Assembly (NCBI RefSeq): GCF_901000735.1
Contig: NC_081543.1
Location: 37,630,590-37,694,589, forward strand
Direction: 5' to 3'
DNA length: 64,000 nt
Origin: Corylus avellana
Lineage: Eukaryota > Streptophyta > Magnoliopsida > Fagales > Betulaceae
Made by a program: the position numbers and the translations under genes. Below, one piece after another: positions 21,131 to 33,179 of the stretch; within the stretch, counting starts at the first letter, position 1, and each line of letters starts with the position of its first letter. The notes under the pieces are model-generated. The model was not told where the DNA came from. It ran no database searches and worked only from the letters and a program-made list of their open reading frames with translations.

Positions 21131-21298
21131 GAGTAGTGATTTAGTGAACACTGGCGTGCATAAACAGTGTTCATGCCAGTGCTCATATATTATAAGATAT
21201 TATTAAAATATTATTTAAATAGTAAAAAAATAATAATAATATATGAACACTGGCGTGCACACTGTTCATGCACGCCAGTGTTCACTAAATCACTACTC
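21131..21298. mobile_element. 168-bp palindromic MITE, Mutator type
   Basis: Perfect 9-bp target-site duplication ATGTTACAC (21122-21130 and 21299-21307). Terminal inverted repeats of about 60 bp start GAGTAGTGATTTAGTGAACACTGGCGTGCA and cover most of the element, so it can fold into one long hairpin. A 9-bp duplication points to the Mutator superfamily. Confidence 0.88.
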
Positions 21299-22574
21299 AT
21301 GTTACACACACTCATACTTTTTTACACTAATTTTTTCACATTCATAAACAGCTTTTAAAACAATCATTGGATTTGTAATTAATTTTTATTAGATTTTTAA
21401 TCCAATAGTGATTTTAAAAGTTGCCTATAAATATGAATAAATAGGTGTGATGAAGTAAAAGTTTGTGATTTTAAAAGTCATCTCATTTTTACATTAATAC
21501 AAAACAAATATAAGAGTGATTTATAGAATTACTCTATAAATACTGTCTCGTTTTGCCCACGTGGCTTTTACTCATTGGATGAAAATAAATAAAATCTCAG
21601 TGAATCTCATGCATGTGCATCCAATCCCTGTCCTACATATAACCACCTAAACACCATCTCGTTTGACCATTGCTTAATTTTTTTTTCATTCTCCACTATA
21701 ATTTTATTCAGAATGAGCAAAGAATAAGTGCAAACTTGGACAACCGGACAAGCCCTGTCCGCATTAGAAAACCAAAAGGCGACAAAGAATAAGGTACCAG
21801 GAGGCTTGTAGGGGACCAATTATTGGAATCCTATTCCAGGTGTCAATAACAGGCTGTTCCATCTTCGTGGAAAGGCAATCCGACCGTACACATACCCATA
21901 TGGTTATACCACCCCCAGTTGAGCGATAATTACTATACTCTTTTTTACTAGTCCAATCGAGTGTGGTCCAGTGATAATCGGGTTGTATCAATGGAGCAAC
22001 ATCTTAAGGTTGAATTTCTTAATGAGAAGTGTTTGGAATTATTAGTTTGTCTATTAGCTGGGGTTGTTATTGAATTTTTAGTGAGCATGATCTTAAGCTA
22101 TGTTTTTATTGATCTTGAGAAAGTAGCGGCTACAGTTAGGGGTGGAAATTTAAATTTATATTTGTCTGTCGAGTTCGGATCGTGTTGAAATATGTGTGTA
22201 AATTATATAATTGAATCTTAATTCGACCAATTTAAGTAAATGGGTTAAACCCATGACCTATAATTTTCTAATTTTATATTGAATTCGTGTCAAGTTTACG
22301 GGTAATGTCAAAAGATTGCCGACCATTATGTTGCGTGTAGAGTTCAGGTTGTGTCGAGCGAAGCATGTATATAAGACTATATAGGTCAACCATAACCCAA
22401 CCCATTTAATTAAACGAGTCAGATTCTTTAACACTAACTTTTAAATTTTGTATTGAATTCATGTCAAGTTCGCGAGTTATATCAAAAATTGTCATCTTTA
22501 TCTGCAATTCTTCTAGGCCCCTCTTGAGCAATGCTTAGGGAACAGGTGTTAGCATGATTACACGCAGAGTTTTC

Positions 22575-22730
22575 TTAGACTCCTTATAAATGTGATGTGA
22601 CTTTTAAAATCACCATTAAATTTGAGATGTTCATTATTAAATTTTGATCTATCGATCATTTTAAATGTCACATCACATTTGAAATAACTCTAAAATAATT
22701 TTAGTTCTCCTTATGTCATTACTCAAGATA
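22575..22730. mobile_element. Degraded MITE related to the one at 54282
   Basis: Arms around ATGTGATGTGAC.TTTAAAATCAC and its reverse complement, with the right end CCTTATGTCATTACTC like the 54-kb element. The left terminus is eroded and no target-site duplication is clear. Confidence 0.55.
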
Positions 22731-22907
22731 AAGTAAAGTAGTTTCTTTAATTGTCCTATTTTCTATTATTAAAAAAAAAAAAAAAAAAACATAATCAATC
22801 AAAATCGTGACTAAGCGAGACCACATGAAACCCCAACTATAATTAACAACTTGACGACTTCATGGTTCGTGGACGGTCGTGATTGAGCACTTTGTCCCAC
22901 GGTCCAG

Positions 22908-23007
22908 NNNNNNNNNNNNNNNNNNNNNNNNNNNNNNNNNNNNNNNNNNNNNNNNNNNNNNNNNNNNNNNNNNNNNNNNNNNNNNNNNNNNNNNNNNNNN
23001 NNNNNNN
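22908..23007. other. Assembly gap, 100 N
   Basis: Exactly 100 N, located about 40 bases before the second large duplication copy begins. Confidence 0.98.
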
Positions 23008-23887
23008 GACTATATATCGTTGATCAATTTGGCCGTAATTAATTGGGCCACTGACCCCGTCCATGCATTTTATCCTTGAGCTTTCAACAGTGGTGATTCG
23101 TCTGACATTGTCCTTTTGACGAACTTTTTGAGGTAAATATATATATATATATATATCAATTCAATTTCTTGAATTTTACATCATTTGAATGTGTGCTGGA
23201 ACATCTTTAATCTCTGTAACTCAACACAAGGTCGCTCTTTCTTGTCATTGTGAAATTGGGTCCATAGTGGCCCCACTGCCACTATTATTTTTAAATTAAT
23301 ATTGGAGTGCATTTTTTTTTTTTTTTTTTCTCTCCTTGTTGATTTTATTTGGGACAACATTTTCTATCAAATTGGCTGGCTTTTTTTTTTTCTTCTTCCT
23401 AATTTAGTTGTGATTCTCACATTCTCAGATAATTATATTTAAAAAAAAAAAGTTCTAAACAATGATTGTTTAAAACGTTAAAAGACAAAAAAAAAAAGTA
23501 TTCAAACCGCAAGCAAAGGAAATACGTTTTTACAATTTTACCAAACGCTTAATTATGATCGCCTTAAGCTATGAATCCAAAATTTAGAACAAAAACACAT
23601 ATAAATGCAATGTGCAAAATTCTACAATCGGTAATTTGATCCTTTGACTTAATCTTAAAACTCTTCTTCCCAATTTGACCCTACATCTCATTTTCAAAGA
23701 CTCTTCCCACGGATCTTAGATTGGGTCTAGATTTTGACAACCATTCAATTGAATTTTTCAGCAAAATAGCACAAAAAGTTTACACCAACCAAGAAAATGC
23801 ACATAAATTCATCATTTTAAAGACAAAATTCAGTTTAATAAACTAAATTAAAATATTATAATAGAACCCACATTTGAAAATGAAAAA

Positions 23888-23932
<45 letters not shown>

Positions 23933-24601
23933 TATATGAGTATATGAGTGCATAGATAAAGAAAAAATGCGTATATGAGTGCATAGATTTGCCAGTGACC
24001 AAAGTGACAAAGGAAGCTGCGAGGGTGTTCCCGTCTAGTCCAAGTTCAAAAATGGGCAACGCAACAAGGTGAAGTGATGGATGAACTGAGACCACAACAA
24101 CAACCCCACACCTCCAACCAAAACGTAAGGACACAACAACAACAACAACTTCCCCATTGCCAAGGTTATTGTGCGAACAACAAACACAAACCTAGATTGC
24201 TGCTAATAATCTCACATTGTCTACTTCTTCATCACTGATCATCGCCATGGATCTAAATCAAACACAGAAGGAAAAGAAAGAAAAAGAAAAAATGGAGACT
24301 TTGATTTTTCTGTTTTGGGATTATAATTAAATCAGATAATAGAGTAATAATATGCTTTTTACAGGGATGGATGGATATGTAACACATACAACATCATACA
24401 ACACCATGGGAGCGGAGTCTCGTAGAGATTCAGATCGTTTAATAATATAATTTTATCTCATAAATTCTTCTCTTTTTTTTTCGCATTTAAAAAGGATTAA
24501 AAAAAAAAAAGGTGGGAGAGATACGAAGGAACAAAAATTAAAGTAAAAATCATTGATCATCATCACCATCATAATCATAATCATATTCATCATGGTAATA
24601 A

Positions 24602-25321
24602 TTAGAGACACAAAGCGGTGCACTGGAGATCATCACCCGCAAGGTCAACGCCATCCAACGGTGGAAAATTCAGATCGAACGGCAGGGGAGGCTTCCGGCG
24701 AGAGGATGACGCGATGTCACCGTCGTCGTCGACGACCGAAGACGACGAGTCGCAGTCGCTGTGGCAGTCCTCGGGGACCACCGGGGGAGGCCTAGGGTGC
24801 CGTTTCCGCGTCGAGAGACCCGGCGCGGCGTGCTGCGGATGAGGCGGCGTGGGACGCGGCGGCGCCCTAGGCCCGCTGAACGACTCCACCGTGCTGCTCA
24901 TGCTGCTGGAGGTCGGCCTCTGGGGGTCCATAATCTGGTGCGCCTGAAACCCATCGTCCATCGCGTACAACCGGTGGTGATGATTGTGGTCCATAAACGC
25001 ACCGTTTTGGTTCGGATTTAGCGGCGAAAAATACACGGAGTTGGAGGAGGGGAAGTTGGTCTTGGCCTTGGGGCCCCGGAGGGTCCGGGCCGCTGCGTCG
25101 TAGGCTCGCGCGGCATCCTCGGCTGAGTCGAACGTGCCGAGCCAGACCCGAGTCTTCTTCCATGGGTCTCTGATCTCGGCGGCGAATCTTCCCCACGGTC
25201 TCTTCCTCACGCCCCTGTACCGTGGCTCTTTGCCTATATTCGTCATCTCCAATCCTCCTGTAGCCGCGGCCGCCGCCGCGGCCGCCAATTTATTAGCCGC
25301 CGGTCCTCTCCCTCTCCTCAT
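24602..25321 (-). CDS. Class II ERF transcriptional repressor (ERF3-like), copy 2
   Basis: 239 residues, identical in protein to the gene at 12065-12784: AP2/ERF domain at about 34-91, Ala tract 13-20, EAR motif at 215-221. The coding DNA differs from copy 1 at one base in the Ala-tract codons (GCG against GCC on the plus strand, synonymous). The ATG is at 25319-25321 and the stop at 24602-24604. Upstream and downstream DNA are also nearly identical, so any regulatory difference would lie in small indels. With both copies this similar, allelic copies misplaced by assembly are a serious alternative to a true second gene. Confidence 0.93.
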   Translation of the reverse strand: MRRGRGPAANKLAAAAAAAATGGLEMTNIGKEPRYRGVRKRPWGRFAAEIRDPWKKTRVWLGTFDSAEDAARAYDAAARTLRGPKAKTNFPSSNSVYFSPLNPNQNGAFMDHNHHHRLYAMDDGFQAHQIMDPQRPTSSSMSSTVESFSGPRAPPRPTPPHPQHAAPGLSTRKRHPRPPPVVPEDCHSDCDSSSSVVDDDGDIASSSRRKPPLPFDLNFPPLDGVDLAGDDLQCTALCL

Positions 25322-25421
25322 GATTCACCAAAAAAAAAAAAAAAGATTTACAATCAATCAAGCTCTCAAGCTTGGTTTGTAGAAACTGGGTTTGGAGAGA
25401 TTAAAACGACGCGAACATGAT

Positions 25422-25512
25422 TGAAGACACAGAGACGGAGAGAGATGGAGGAGAAAGAGAGATGGAGAGAGAGGGAGAAGAAGAGGGATGGGGGTGGGAA
25501 GGAAATGGAGGG
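25422..25512 (-). promoter_or_regulatory. CT-rich upstream leader of ERF copy 2
   Basis: Same pyrimidine-rich tract on the coding strand as in copy 1, with no visible change in this block. Confidence 0.45.
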
Positions 25513-25739
25513 CACCAGGAGCACCACCTTCTCTTCTACAAAAAAATAAAAAATAAAATAAACAAAAAAATAATGATATTTATTTATTATTATTATTTAA
25601 AAAAAAAAAATTGTTTGGGTTTCTCTGGCTGGAATGGCTTTTCCCTTCTTTTGCTTTCTCGATTTCCCTACCCTTCTCTCGCCCCCACAAACCGACCCGG
25701 GCTCTGATTGCTTGCTGCTTTATGGATTTTATTTTGGTC

Positions 25740-27714
25740 ATAATAATCTAATAGGAGGAAATGACGGGAAAGCCCTTTTGCAGAATTCTTTTAATGTTGG
25801 TTACACCAGTAAAAATCGCCTCTGTGAATACTGATTGCTTTACGTGTCATGTCTCTTTCCTTTTCCCTCTGCCTTCACCGTGCATATTTGGTTTTTGGTT
25901 TGGTGACTGTAATAATAATGGGAGGGTGAAATCAGAAATGCACCCATTTATGACTTGGCCCTAGAGAGAAAATACACCAGAAGATTTTCTTTTCAAGGAT
26001 TTCGGCCAGGCCCAGGGCCACCGTAGCATTATCTCGCTCGGTTTAATTAATACTTCACATTTTTCTCTCCACTTTTTTATTATTGTCTACATTGCTCATG
26101 ACAACTCATCTTTTAGTGCTTTTTGGGAATTAATGGAATAACTGTAACCTCTAATCTCAGGCCAAAGCATAAATAATTTTTTTTTTATTTATATCTTTTG
26201 GTATTCTTTTTTAGGTAGCTTTTTAATTTTTATATTTATTGAGTTTCGTCCCACTCTCTTTTTTCTTTCAAATTATTCAACAACAAACACAATATAATAT
26301 ACAAATGAATTTTAGTTTTGTCATGATTTTAAATCAACTTAACATTTGACAATCCAAAGTTTCTAGAAAAGATGGAAAAAATAAGCGGGGGAGTTTGTTA
26401 GTGTGGGCCGTCAATGAATGATTCTTATGCTTAAGCTAATAAGTATTTAGAAAACAATTCATAAATAAGCATGACAAAGTTTTGGAAAGATGCTAAAAAT
26501 CCCATTTACATGGATTGGTTATAAATATGGTCCCGATAGCACCGAAACGGCCAAGTAGTGCGGAAGTGGTATGAGAGAGGATTTTGTGCTTTAAGTATTG
26601 GGTGAACTCGGGTCAGCGAGCCAACATTTGGGTTAGATGGGCTTGGTACTTCGGTTATTTGAGCTTGCTAGCCCATAAACACCAATAATATAGTATTCCT
26701 GAGTTTTATCAATCTTAAAATGTAAAATAAAAAAGATGTTTTATCATCGCTTCTGTAAAATAAGTTGAATTTTATCATCTCAACTTTTCGCACCCCCATC
26801 TGTAATGGAAAAGATCATGCCCTACGTGTTTGAGTAAGTTTTCACCCCCTATTTGAAAATATATTGATTTTTTTTTTTGAAAAAAAAAAAAAAAAAGTCT
26901 CTAACCCAAGCAATTTCTACTAATAAGTTGAGCGGAAGACCTGTTAATAGAGTTGAAAAAACACACCTAATTACTCAAATTAACTGGTGTTTGTCTAAAT
27001 GTGGCATCCTTCTTAAGAGGCCATGAAAAAAAAAATTAAGAGTAGTATGATGTTTATTGACATCCTGGTTTTTTTGGGGTGCAATACTTTGTGGAGGTCT
27101 TTCTCAATTAGATAATCTCTAAAGAAAAATGTTGAGAGAACTTCCTAGTAGAGTCAATCAAATTTATACTTCCTTTTCCATCTCAGTGATTTTGGCAATT
27201 CTAGATTAAAAGCTCAATAGCACCTTACTAATAAAATAATAATAATAATAATAATAAATTACTTCATTAATGGTCCTTAAGCCTAATTTAGTCAAGTGCA
27301 ATAGAAATCAAGAACCATTTTATGGTATAAACTTTGTTTTGTTTTATCTGATCATATGTCACGTTATTTTAAAAAAAAAATGACAATATATTCGATATGT
27401 GACAAATATAAAATAATGAAAACATTTCCACATGAGAAAGAAAAAACTAATCTGGTGATTTAGGGAAGAATTCAACTTATAAGAGCAAGACTAATAAAGG
27501 CTCCTCCAAAAAAAAAAAAAGCATATTAGTTAGGACAACATTTTTGACTAAATTGGGTTGGACTAATTTCCTTTAATTCAATCTATTAAATTTGCATATT
27601 GCCAAAATAAATATAAAAATCATATACTCTATTAAAAATATCCTATAGTAAATTAAATTCAAATTCAAATTCATGACGGTGCCAAAAATATGTATTTCTC
27701 ATTTTTCTTTTTTC

Positions 27715-27745
<31 letters not shown>

Positions 27746-28314
27746 TTCGTTGGACAAATTTACTGGAGCATTGAAATTTGGATCTCAACCAACACCCTAT
27801 ACTTATAGGATGTAAATGTATCAATTGACTGAAAAACCGTTGGCATGTAATTATCATTTCTTTTCTTCATATACAAGCAAATGATGAGAAGCAAGCATTC
27901 AACAACTACAAGATGGAATAGAAAAACTCGTGGAAAATATTTACTGCAGAAAAAATTTACACGACTTAGAGATAACACAGGGTAAAAATAGGAGAACTTA
28001 CCATGAATTTTTGTTTACGTTCATATCGTTAACTACTACTTATCCTATTAATCCTAAGCAAATAAAAATGGGTGAAAGCCTGAAAGGTCCAATATGTAAA
28101 ATATTTAATTGAAATATTAAATAAATTGTGTAGGCAATGTTTAAATTCATGACTTTAATTAATAAGATAAAATATATGATAAAAATTGCATGAATATTAT
28201 CGAAATTTTAATAAATTATTATTATTATTATTATTTATCCAAATGAGTGGAAGAATAACCCTCGTATTTTTCCTCTTCTTGTCTCTCTTATCCATTTGTC
28301 CAAAAACATAAAGG

Positions 28315-28346
<32 letters not shown>

Positions 28347-28479
28347 TTGGGTGGAAAAACATAAAGGGTATTAATATATGTGTAGAGCAGTCAATGTTTG
28401 TATGAAATTGCATCAAGATCAAGTCAGAAATTTAATGGTATATATTTTGTCATGTTATTTAAACTTTCTAAATGATCAT
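25740..28479. other. Upstream intergenic of ERF copy 2
   Basis: Nearly base-for-base repeat of 13200-15940. No gene seen. Microsatellite lengths are almost unchanged. Confidence 0.5.
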
Positions 28480-28598
28480 TTTTTTTTTTTTTTTGTTTTT
28501 GGACATGTCCATGCAAGAGTAGGTAGGAGGATTTGAACTAATGACCTCCGCTTCATGAGGCGTGTTCTCCAACCGATTGAATTACCTCTTAGAAACAA
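28480..28598 (-). mobile_element. tRNA-derived SINE (duplicate copy)
   Basis: The same insertion as 15941-16060, carried along by the large duplication: same flanks, two fewer T in the tail. Confidence 0.75.
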
Positions 28599-29274
28599 AA
28601 TGATGATTATTTTACGCAATTACAGTAATCAATCTTTTATGCAATTTAATGGTATATATTTTGTCACGTTATTTAAACATTATTTTACACAATTAAATAG
28701 AAGATTTATTTAATACCAAATTGATGATTCACAGACAAAAACTAAATTATAATATACGCAACAATGATAAAAACATTAATAATGGTAGGTATATCCTATT
28801 TCCGGATTTTAATTAACCACCCTCTTAAATAGTCAGTGCCTAGCTAGTACACGACCAACTTAACATAAATGAATTTAATAAGAGGAAGAAAAGATAGAAA
28901 GGAAAGGGGAAGGGGAAGGGGAAGGGTGGGAGAGGAGGCCCCTCCATATTGACCTTAGAAAGATCCAACAAAAAGATATAAAACATCATAATGAATTATG
29001 TATTGCCAAGTTACTTTATTGGAACAAAGAACTTAATTATTCCCACCATTCTTATTGATTTTCTGAATATCTATTAAAAAAAATCGATTTATTGCAAACA
29101 ATCTTGAGATGGTTGCTTGTGAAACTTAGGAGGAGATTAAATATGAGTCTCCATTCACGGATTTTTTTTTTTAATACAACAAATTATCATCAACTCGCAT
29201 ATGCCCATATACCTAGCTAAAACGTTAATTAGATGGTCTAATAGTGATCTTGCTTTAACGCTCATTTTAAAAAT

Positions 29275-29890
29275 AGGTAAATTACTAATTATCTCAAAAA
29301 TTTAAGCGGATAAAAAAAGGTAAATTATAATCACTTAATCAATATTTTAACACTCCTCCTCACGTGTGGGCTCAAATTCCATTTTTTAATAGGTGACATG
29401 CCCAACACGTGAAATATTTAATTTAAATGAGAAGTGAATTGACGGAGTCAATATTCGATCGTAAGATCTTTAGCTTTGATACATTTTAAATTACCAGTTA
29501 TCTAAAAAGTTTAAGCTTATAAGAAGAGGTAAATTCAATAAAAGCAAAATGTAGATTATAGCCTACAAAGCTTTGTGTGTGGATGTAGGCAAATTGCTAA
29601 ACCACCTTAATCTCTTTGTCTTTCTCTTTTCCTCTTTTTATTATTATTTATGTATTATCTTTATCCCGCAGTATGTATTTCTACATGGTATCAGAGCCAA
29701 AAAGATTTTGGGATCGAACCTTAACTCCGTCAATTTACCTCCAATTTTAATTTAATACTCCACATGTTGGGTTTCACCTATTAAAATTGAGTTTGAGTCC
29801 ACACATAAGGGAGAATGTTAAAGTAATGATTAAGTGAATAAATTTGCATTTTTTATAAACTTAAGTTTTTGGGATAACTGGTGATTTAAC
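29275..29890. mobile_element. Inverted pair of LTR/TRIM remnants (duplicate copy)
   Basis: Equivalent of 16735-17345, including TGGTATCAGAGCC at about 29686-29698. More substitutions separate these two patches than the neighbouring parts of the duplication. Confidence 0.6.
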
Positions 29891-31639
29891 ATGCAAACCC
29901 TAAACACCCGGAGTGGCCCCTCACCCTCATGAACCGGGTAAGTTGCAAAAAAAAAATTTATTGTGGGGAACTCAAACCAAGACCTCCTTCCAACTAAAAC
30001 GTTGTGTACTATTTACACTCATTTTATATTGGCAGACATAACTTATTTTATGTGGCTTCCCATTTCAATTACCTTAAAAAAAAAAAAATCAAAAAAAAAA
30101 AAAAAATCAAAAGGTATGAAATGGGTATGATAAATTAAACAAGCTAGTGTAAAAAGTAACGTTATTAATGAACAATTTATATACAAGCATAGCACAGTAG
30201 AATTTCTGCTGAGAAAAAAAAAAAAAAAAAAAAAGGGTAGATTTTAGAAATTCTTATGCTCTTGGCCAACCACACAAAGTTCACATTCACGTCAATGCTT
30301 AATTCAAAGAAAGTAGGCACGTGAATGGGTGGCTCTACTTAATTTGTATATACAAATACATCCTCCCTAGAAAATTTATGGCAACTCGACACCATATAAG
30401 TTGAGATTGCGGCCAAAGACTTGAATATGCTCTCAAATATTCTCCATAAACATATCTTATAATTAATCACTAATTGAATATTAATCATGTGAACCTCATC
30501 AAAAGGACAGAAAATCAGCAGTAATTAATAAACTTTGCTTTTTCATTCTTCTTTTTTCTTTCTTTGATTTTGTTGGCGGACTTTGATAAGAATATTCAGA
30601 AACACCATGATTTGGTGCAAACGAAAGAAAGAAAATGTATTACAGCTGTGTGATATTTCTTCAAAGAGTGACTGAAATGGTTGCTTTAGGGTTGAACCAC
30701 TTTAGAAGAGAAGAATTTTAGGGGGGATTGGACTAATTGCACCCTCCATGGCCTCCTAATCATCACATATGCGAACCATGTTTTAGAGGTTGGGACCCAA
30801 GATAATTAGGTTTTACCTGGATAATTGCTTTAAGAAAGTAAATTTCATTAATTAGGACGGAAACTCATAATTGCAATTATTAATATTCTTAATGTTGTTA
30901 TAGGTACTACAAGTCCCTCACAAATTAACGTGACAATTTATGAAACAATTGTCATGTCAACTATTAAAAGTAGCTATTCACATAAGAGTAATATTAGGGA
31001 CCAACTTTAGGAGAATAAAAAGAGGATAAAAATATGGTCATTAACATTATTCATTTACATAATACTTATCATGTTTACAGACTGACATATTAATCTACGT
31101 GACATTTAATTACAACATCAACTACTAAAATGTGAATGGCCACGTTCTAAGTGTTCACTATGTGGCATGACAATGAAAATCACCATTGAATGACCCATCT
31201 TAATAATTAAGTCTACTATCGGTGCTGGTAGTAGACTATAAGCTTATAGACCTATCAAGGTCTATAAGCTAAATATTCTCAAAATATATATTTGCAATTC
31301 TCCACTTGGTGTGTTCCAATTATAATCAATGTTTAAAGAAAATCTGAACATATTATTCGATACATAAATCATTTTAGTGTTGGTTTGGTTTAACCATTTA
31401 ATAATAATTTTAAAATACAGTAAATAAAAATATAAATTTTTAAATGTATTTTTAAACAAAGCACTTTTCATCATTTTGTATATATAAAAAAAAAAAAATG
31501 TAGTTGGAAAATCTCAGGACTCAATGCACTCTTAATAAAATAATAATATCATTTGTATTTTGTTGCTGGGCAATTGAAAACTTTTTCTTTAGGGTAAAGC
31601 AAAAATAATACAAATAAAAGCTTTTTGTTTTTATTTTTA

Positions 31640-32535
31640 TTTTTTTAACTTTTTTTCCTCCCCCATTGACTGTGGACAGTGCTGGTCCAAAAATCATGAC
31701 CAGATCAAAAAAAAAAAAAAGACATCTACAAGACACAGATGTCATCAATCCCCACCTTCGATGCCCCTCAAAGCAATCCGATCTCCTTGACCATCCTGCA
31801 GGTGGGCCCCCACCATACCTGACCCTCCCGCCACAATCCCTTGGAGATCTCACTTCTCAGAGAGAACCCTCACTGACCCACCATTACCAAGAGACCCTCC
31901 CGCACCCACTCCCCTTCCTACCCAGCCCTACGCCCGACCCAACCCAAGACCCAGGTGAACTTACATTTGATTAATTAAATTAAAATTAACAAATTTGTGA
32001 CGCAAATAAATACCTTGCCTAGCCTTTGATTTCAAAACACGCCCTACTCTCAAAGCCGTGACGTGGACCCACCTGTCAGCCATAGTCACAGGCTTTTGCC
32101 GCCCAAGGGCTTCATTCATTCTTCACCGGCATCTCCCGGTTACCCACTCACCTTTTACCGGCTGGTTGGTTGGGACAATTCGCAGGATCTATGGACCGGT
32201 CCTCTCTCTGACCAAACCTCGTGACTCGAGGCTGCGTTGCCTTTTAGACGGCAGTCGATTAATAGACAACGGACACCTGTGATGATGGGACTTTTTAAAA
32301 AATATATATTTATTAAGAAAAGAAATTGGTCCTTGACTACTATTTGGGTGCGTTTGTCGTTTTGATATATTTCTTTTGGTGGGGGGTGTAGATGGCGTGG
32401 AAAGCAACGAAGGTGGCTTTGGTATACGGCATTGCGGATTGAACGGGCGGGAGGTGGGTGCCATGTGGGGCCACATTGATGAGTCTGGCTCGTGTCCAGG
32501 TGTGGTCAGGATAGGCTTACCAGTTGACCAGTAAT
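31640..32535. other. GC-elevated block of unknown role (copy 2)
   Basis: Equivalent of 19100-19985 and complete here because no gap follows. The minus frame 32189-32671 and plus frames show no recognised domain. Beyond 32592 the sequence returns to AT-rich. Confidence 0.4.
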
Positions 32536-32819
32536 GCCACGCCATGTCATTATCGAAACAGGCAAGGGTTGCCAGCTTTGGAAGAAGATAGATAGGAATT
32601 GGCCGCGAATAAAAGTTGGGGATTTTTCTTTCCCTTTCTCTTCTTTTTCTATTAATTATTTGTGTGGCCAAATCTTTTATATATTCTCATTGCAACGAAG
32701 TTTATTACTAATCTTAGATTAAATACTTGTTAGCATTTTAACCAACATATTCAAAGATTTATGAAAGGAAGAAAAGCAAATTCAAGAAATCATGTAATGA
32801 AGGCGATCGAACAGTTGAC

Positions 32820-33178
32820 CGCACTACAATAAACGAGCGGAGGGTACCTACAAGACGGACGAGGAGTGAGCAAAAGAGTAAAGGCATGAATATGAAGAAG
32901 AATGAGTCATTGTTGACACACCCGACAAGCCTCTCTTTACTTGCTTTCGGTCCATCTTAATTGAAATTCTTATGTTATTTGTGACGACCTTCAATATTAT
33001 CAACGACGACTTTTATCGTCGTTGATAATGGCATATCATCAGCGAGATAAAAATCGTTTTTGTCAATAGAGCAACTATGACGACCCGTTGTTACTTAAGA
33101 GTCATCAATTATTAGGGACAATCTTTAGACTTTTATAGACAATTTTTAATTGTCACTAAAAGCCAAATTTCTTATAGC
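32820..33178. mobile_element. Possible CACTA-like remnant with a strong hairpin
   Basis: Left side has CACTACAATAAA at 32822; the right side read in reverse is CTATAAGAAATTTGGCTTTTAGTGACAAT, resembling CACTA-type termini. In between, 32996-33029 forms a perfect 14-bp stem with a 6-base loop around CAACGACGA. No target-site duplication was found, so the call is tentative. Confidence 0.35.
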
Positions 33179-33179
33179 T

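Larger units (their letters stand above)
20146..22907. other. Orphan contig between two gaps
   Basis: A 2.76-kb piece with no convincing gene. It holds a relic of the 3' flank of the 55-62-kb peptide array (20340-20735), a primer-site-like GACTTTGATACCA in reverse orientation near 20944 next to LTR-like sequence, a MULE-type MITE (21131-21298), (AT)n near 20663-20694, and a degraded MITE near 22575-22730. Its placement between the two large copies is not supported by any sequence overlap. Confidence 0.6.
23047..32592. repeat. Large direct duplication, copy 2 (about 9.5 kb)
   Basis: Partner of 10671-20045. At its left end it starts near the gap; at its right end it continues directly into the long right contig, which fixes this copy's location better than copy 1. 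The microsatellite at about 23896-23929 and the doubled GCGTATATGAGTGCATAGAT at 23931-23990 differ from copy 1. Confidence 0.95.
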
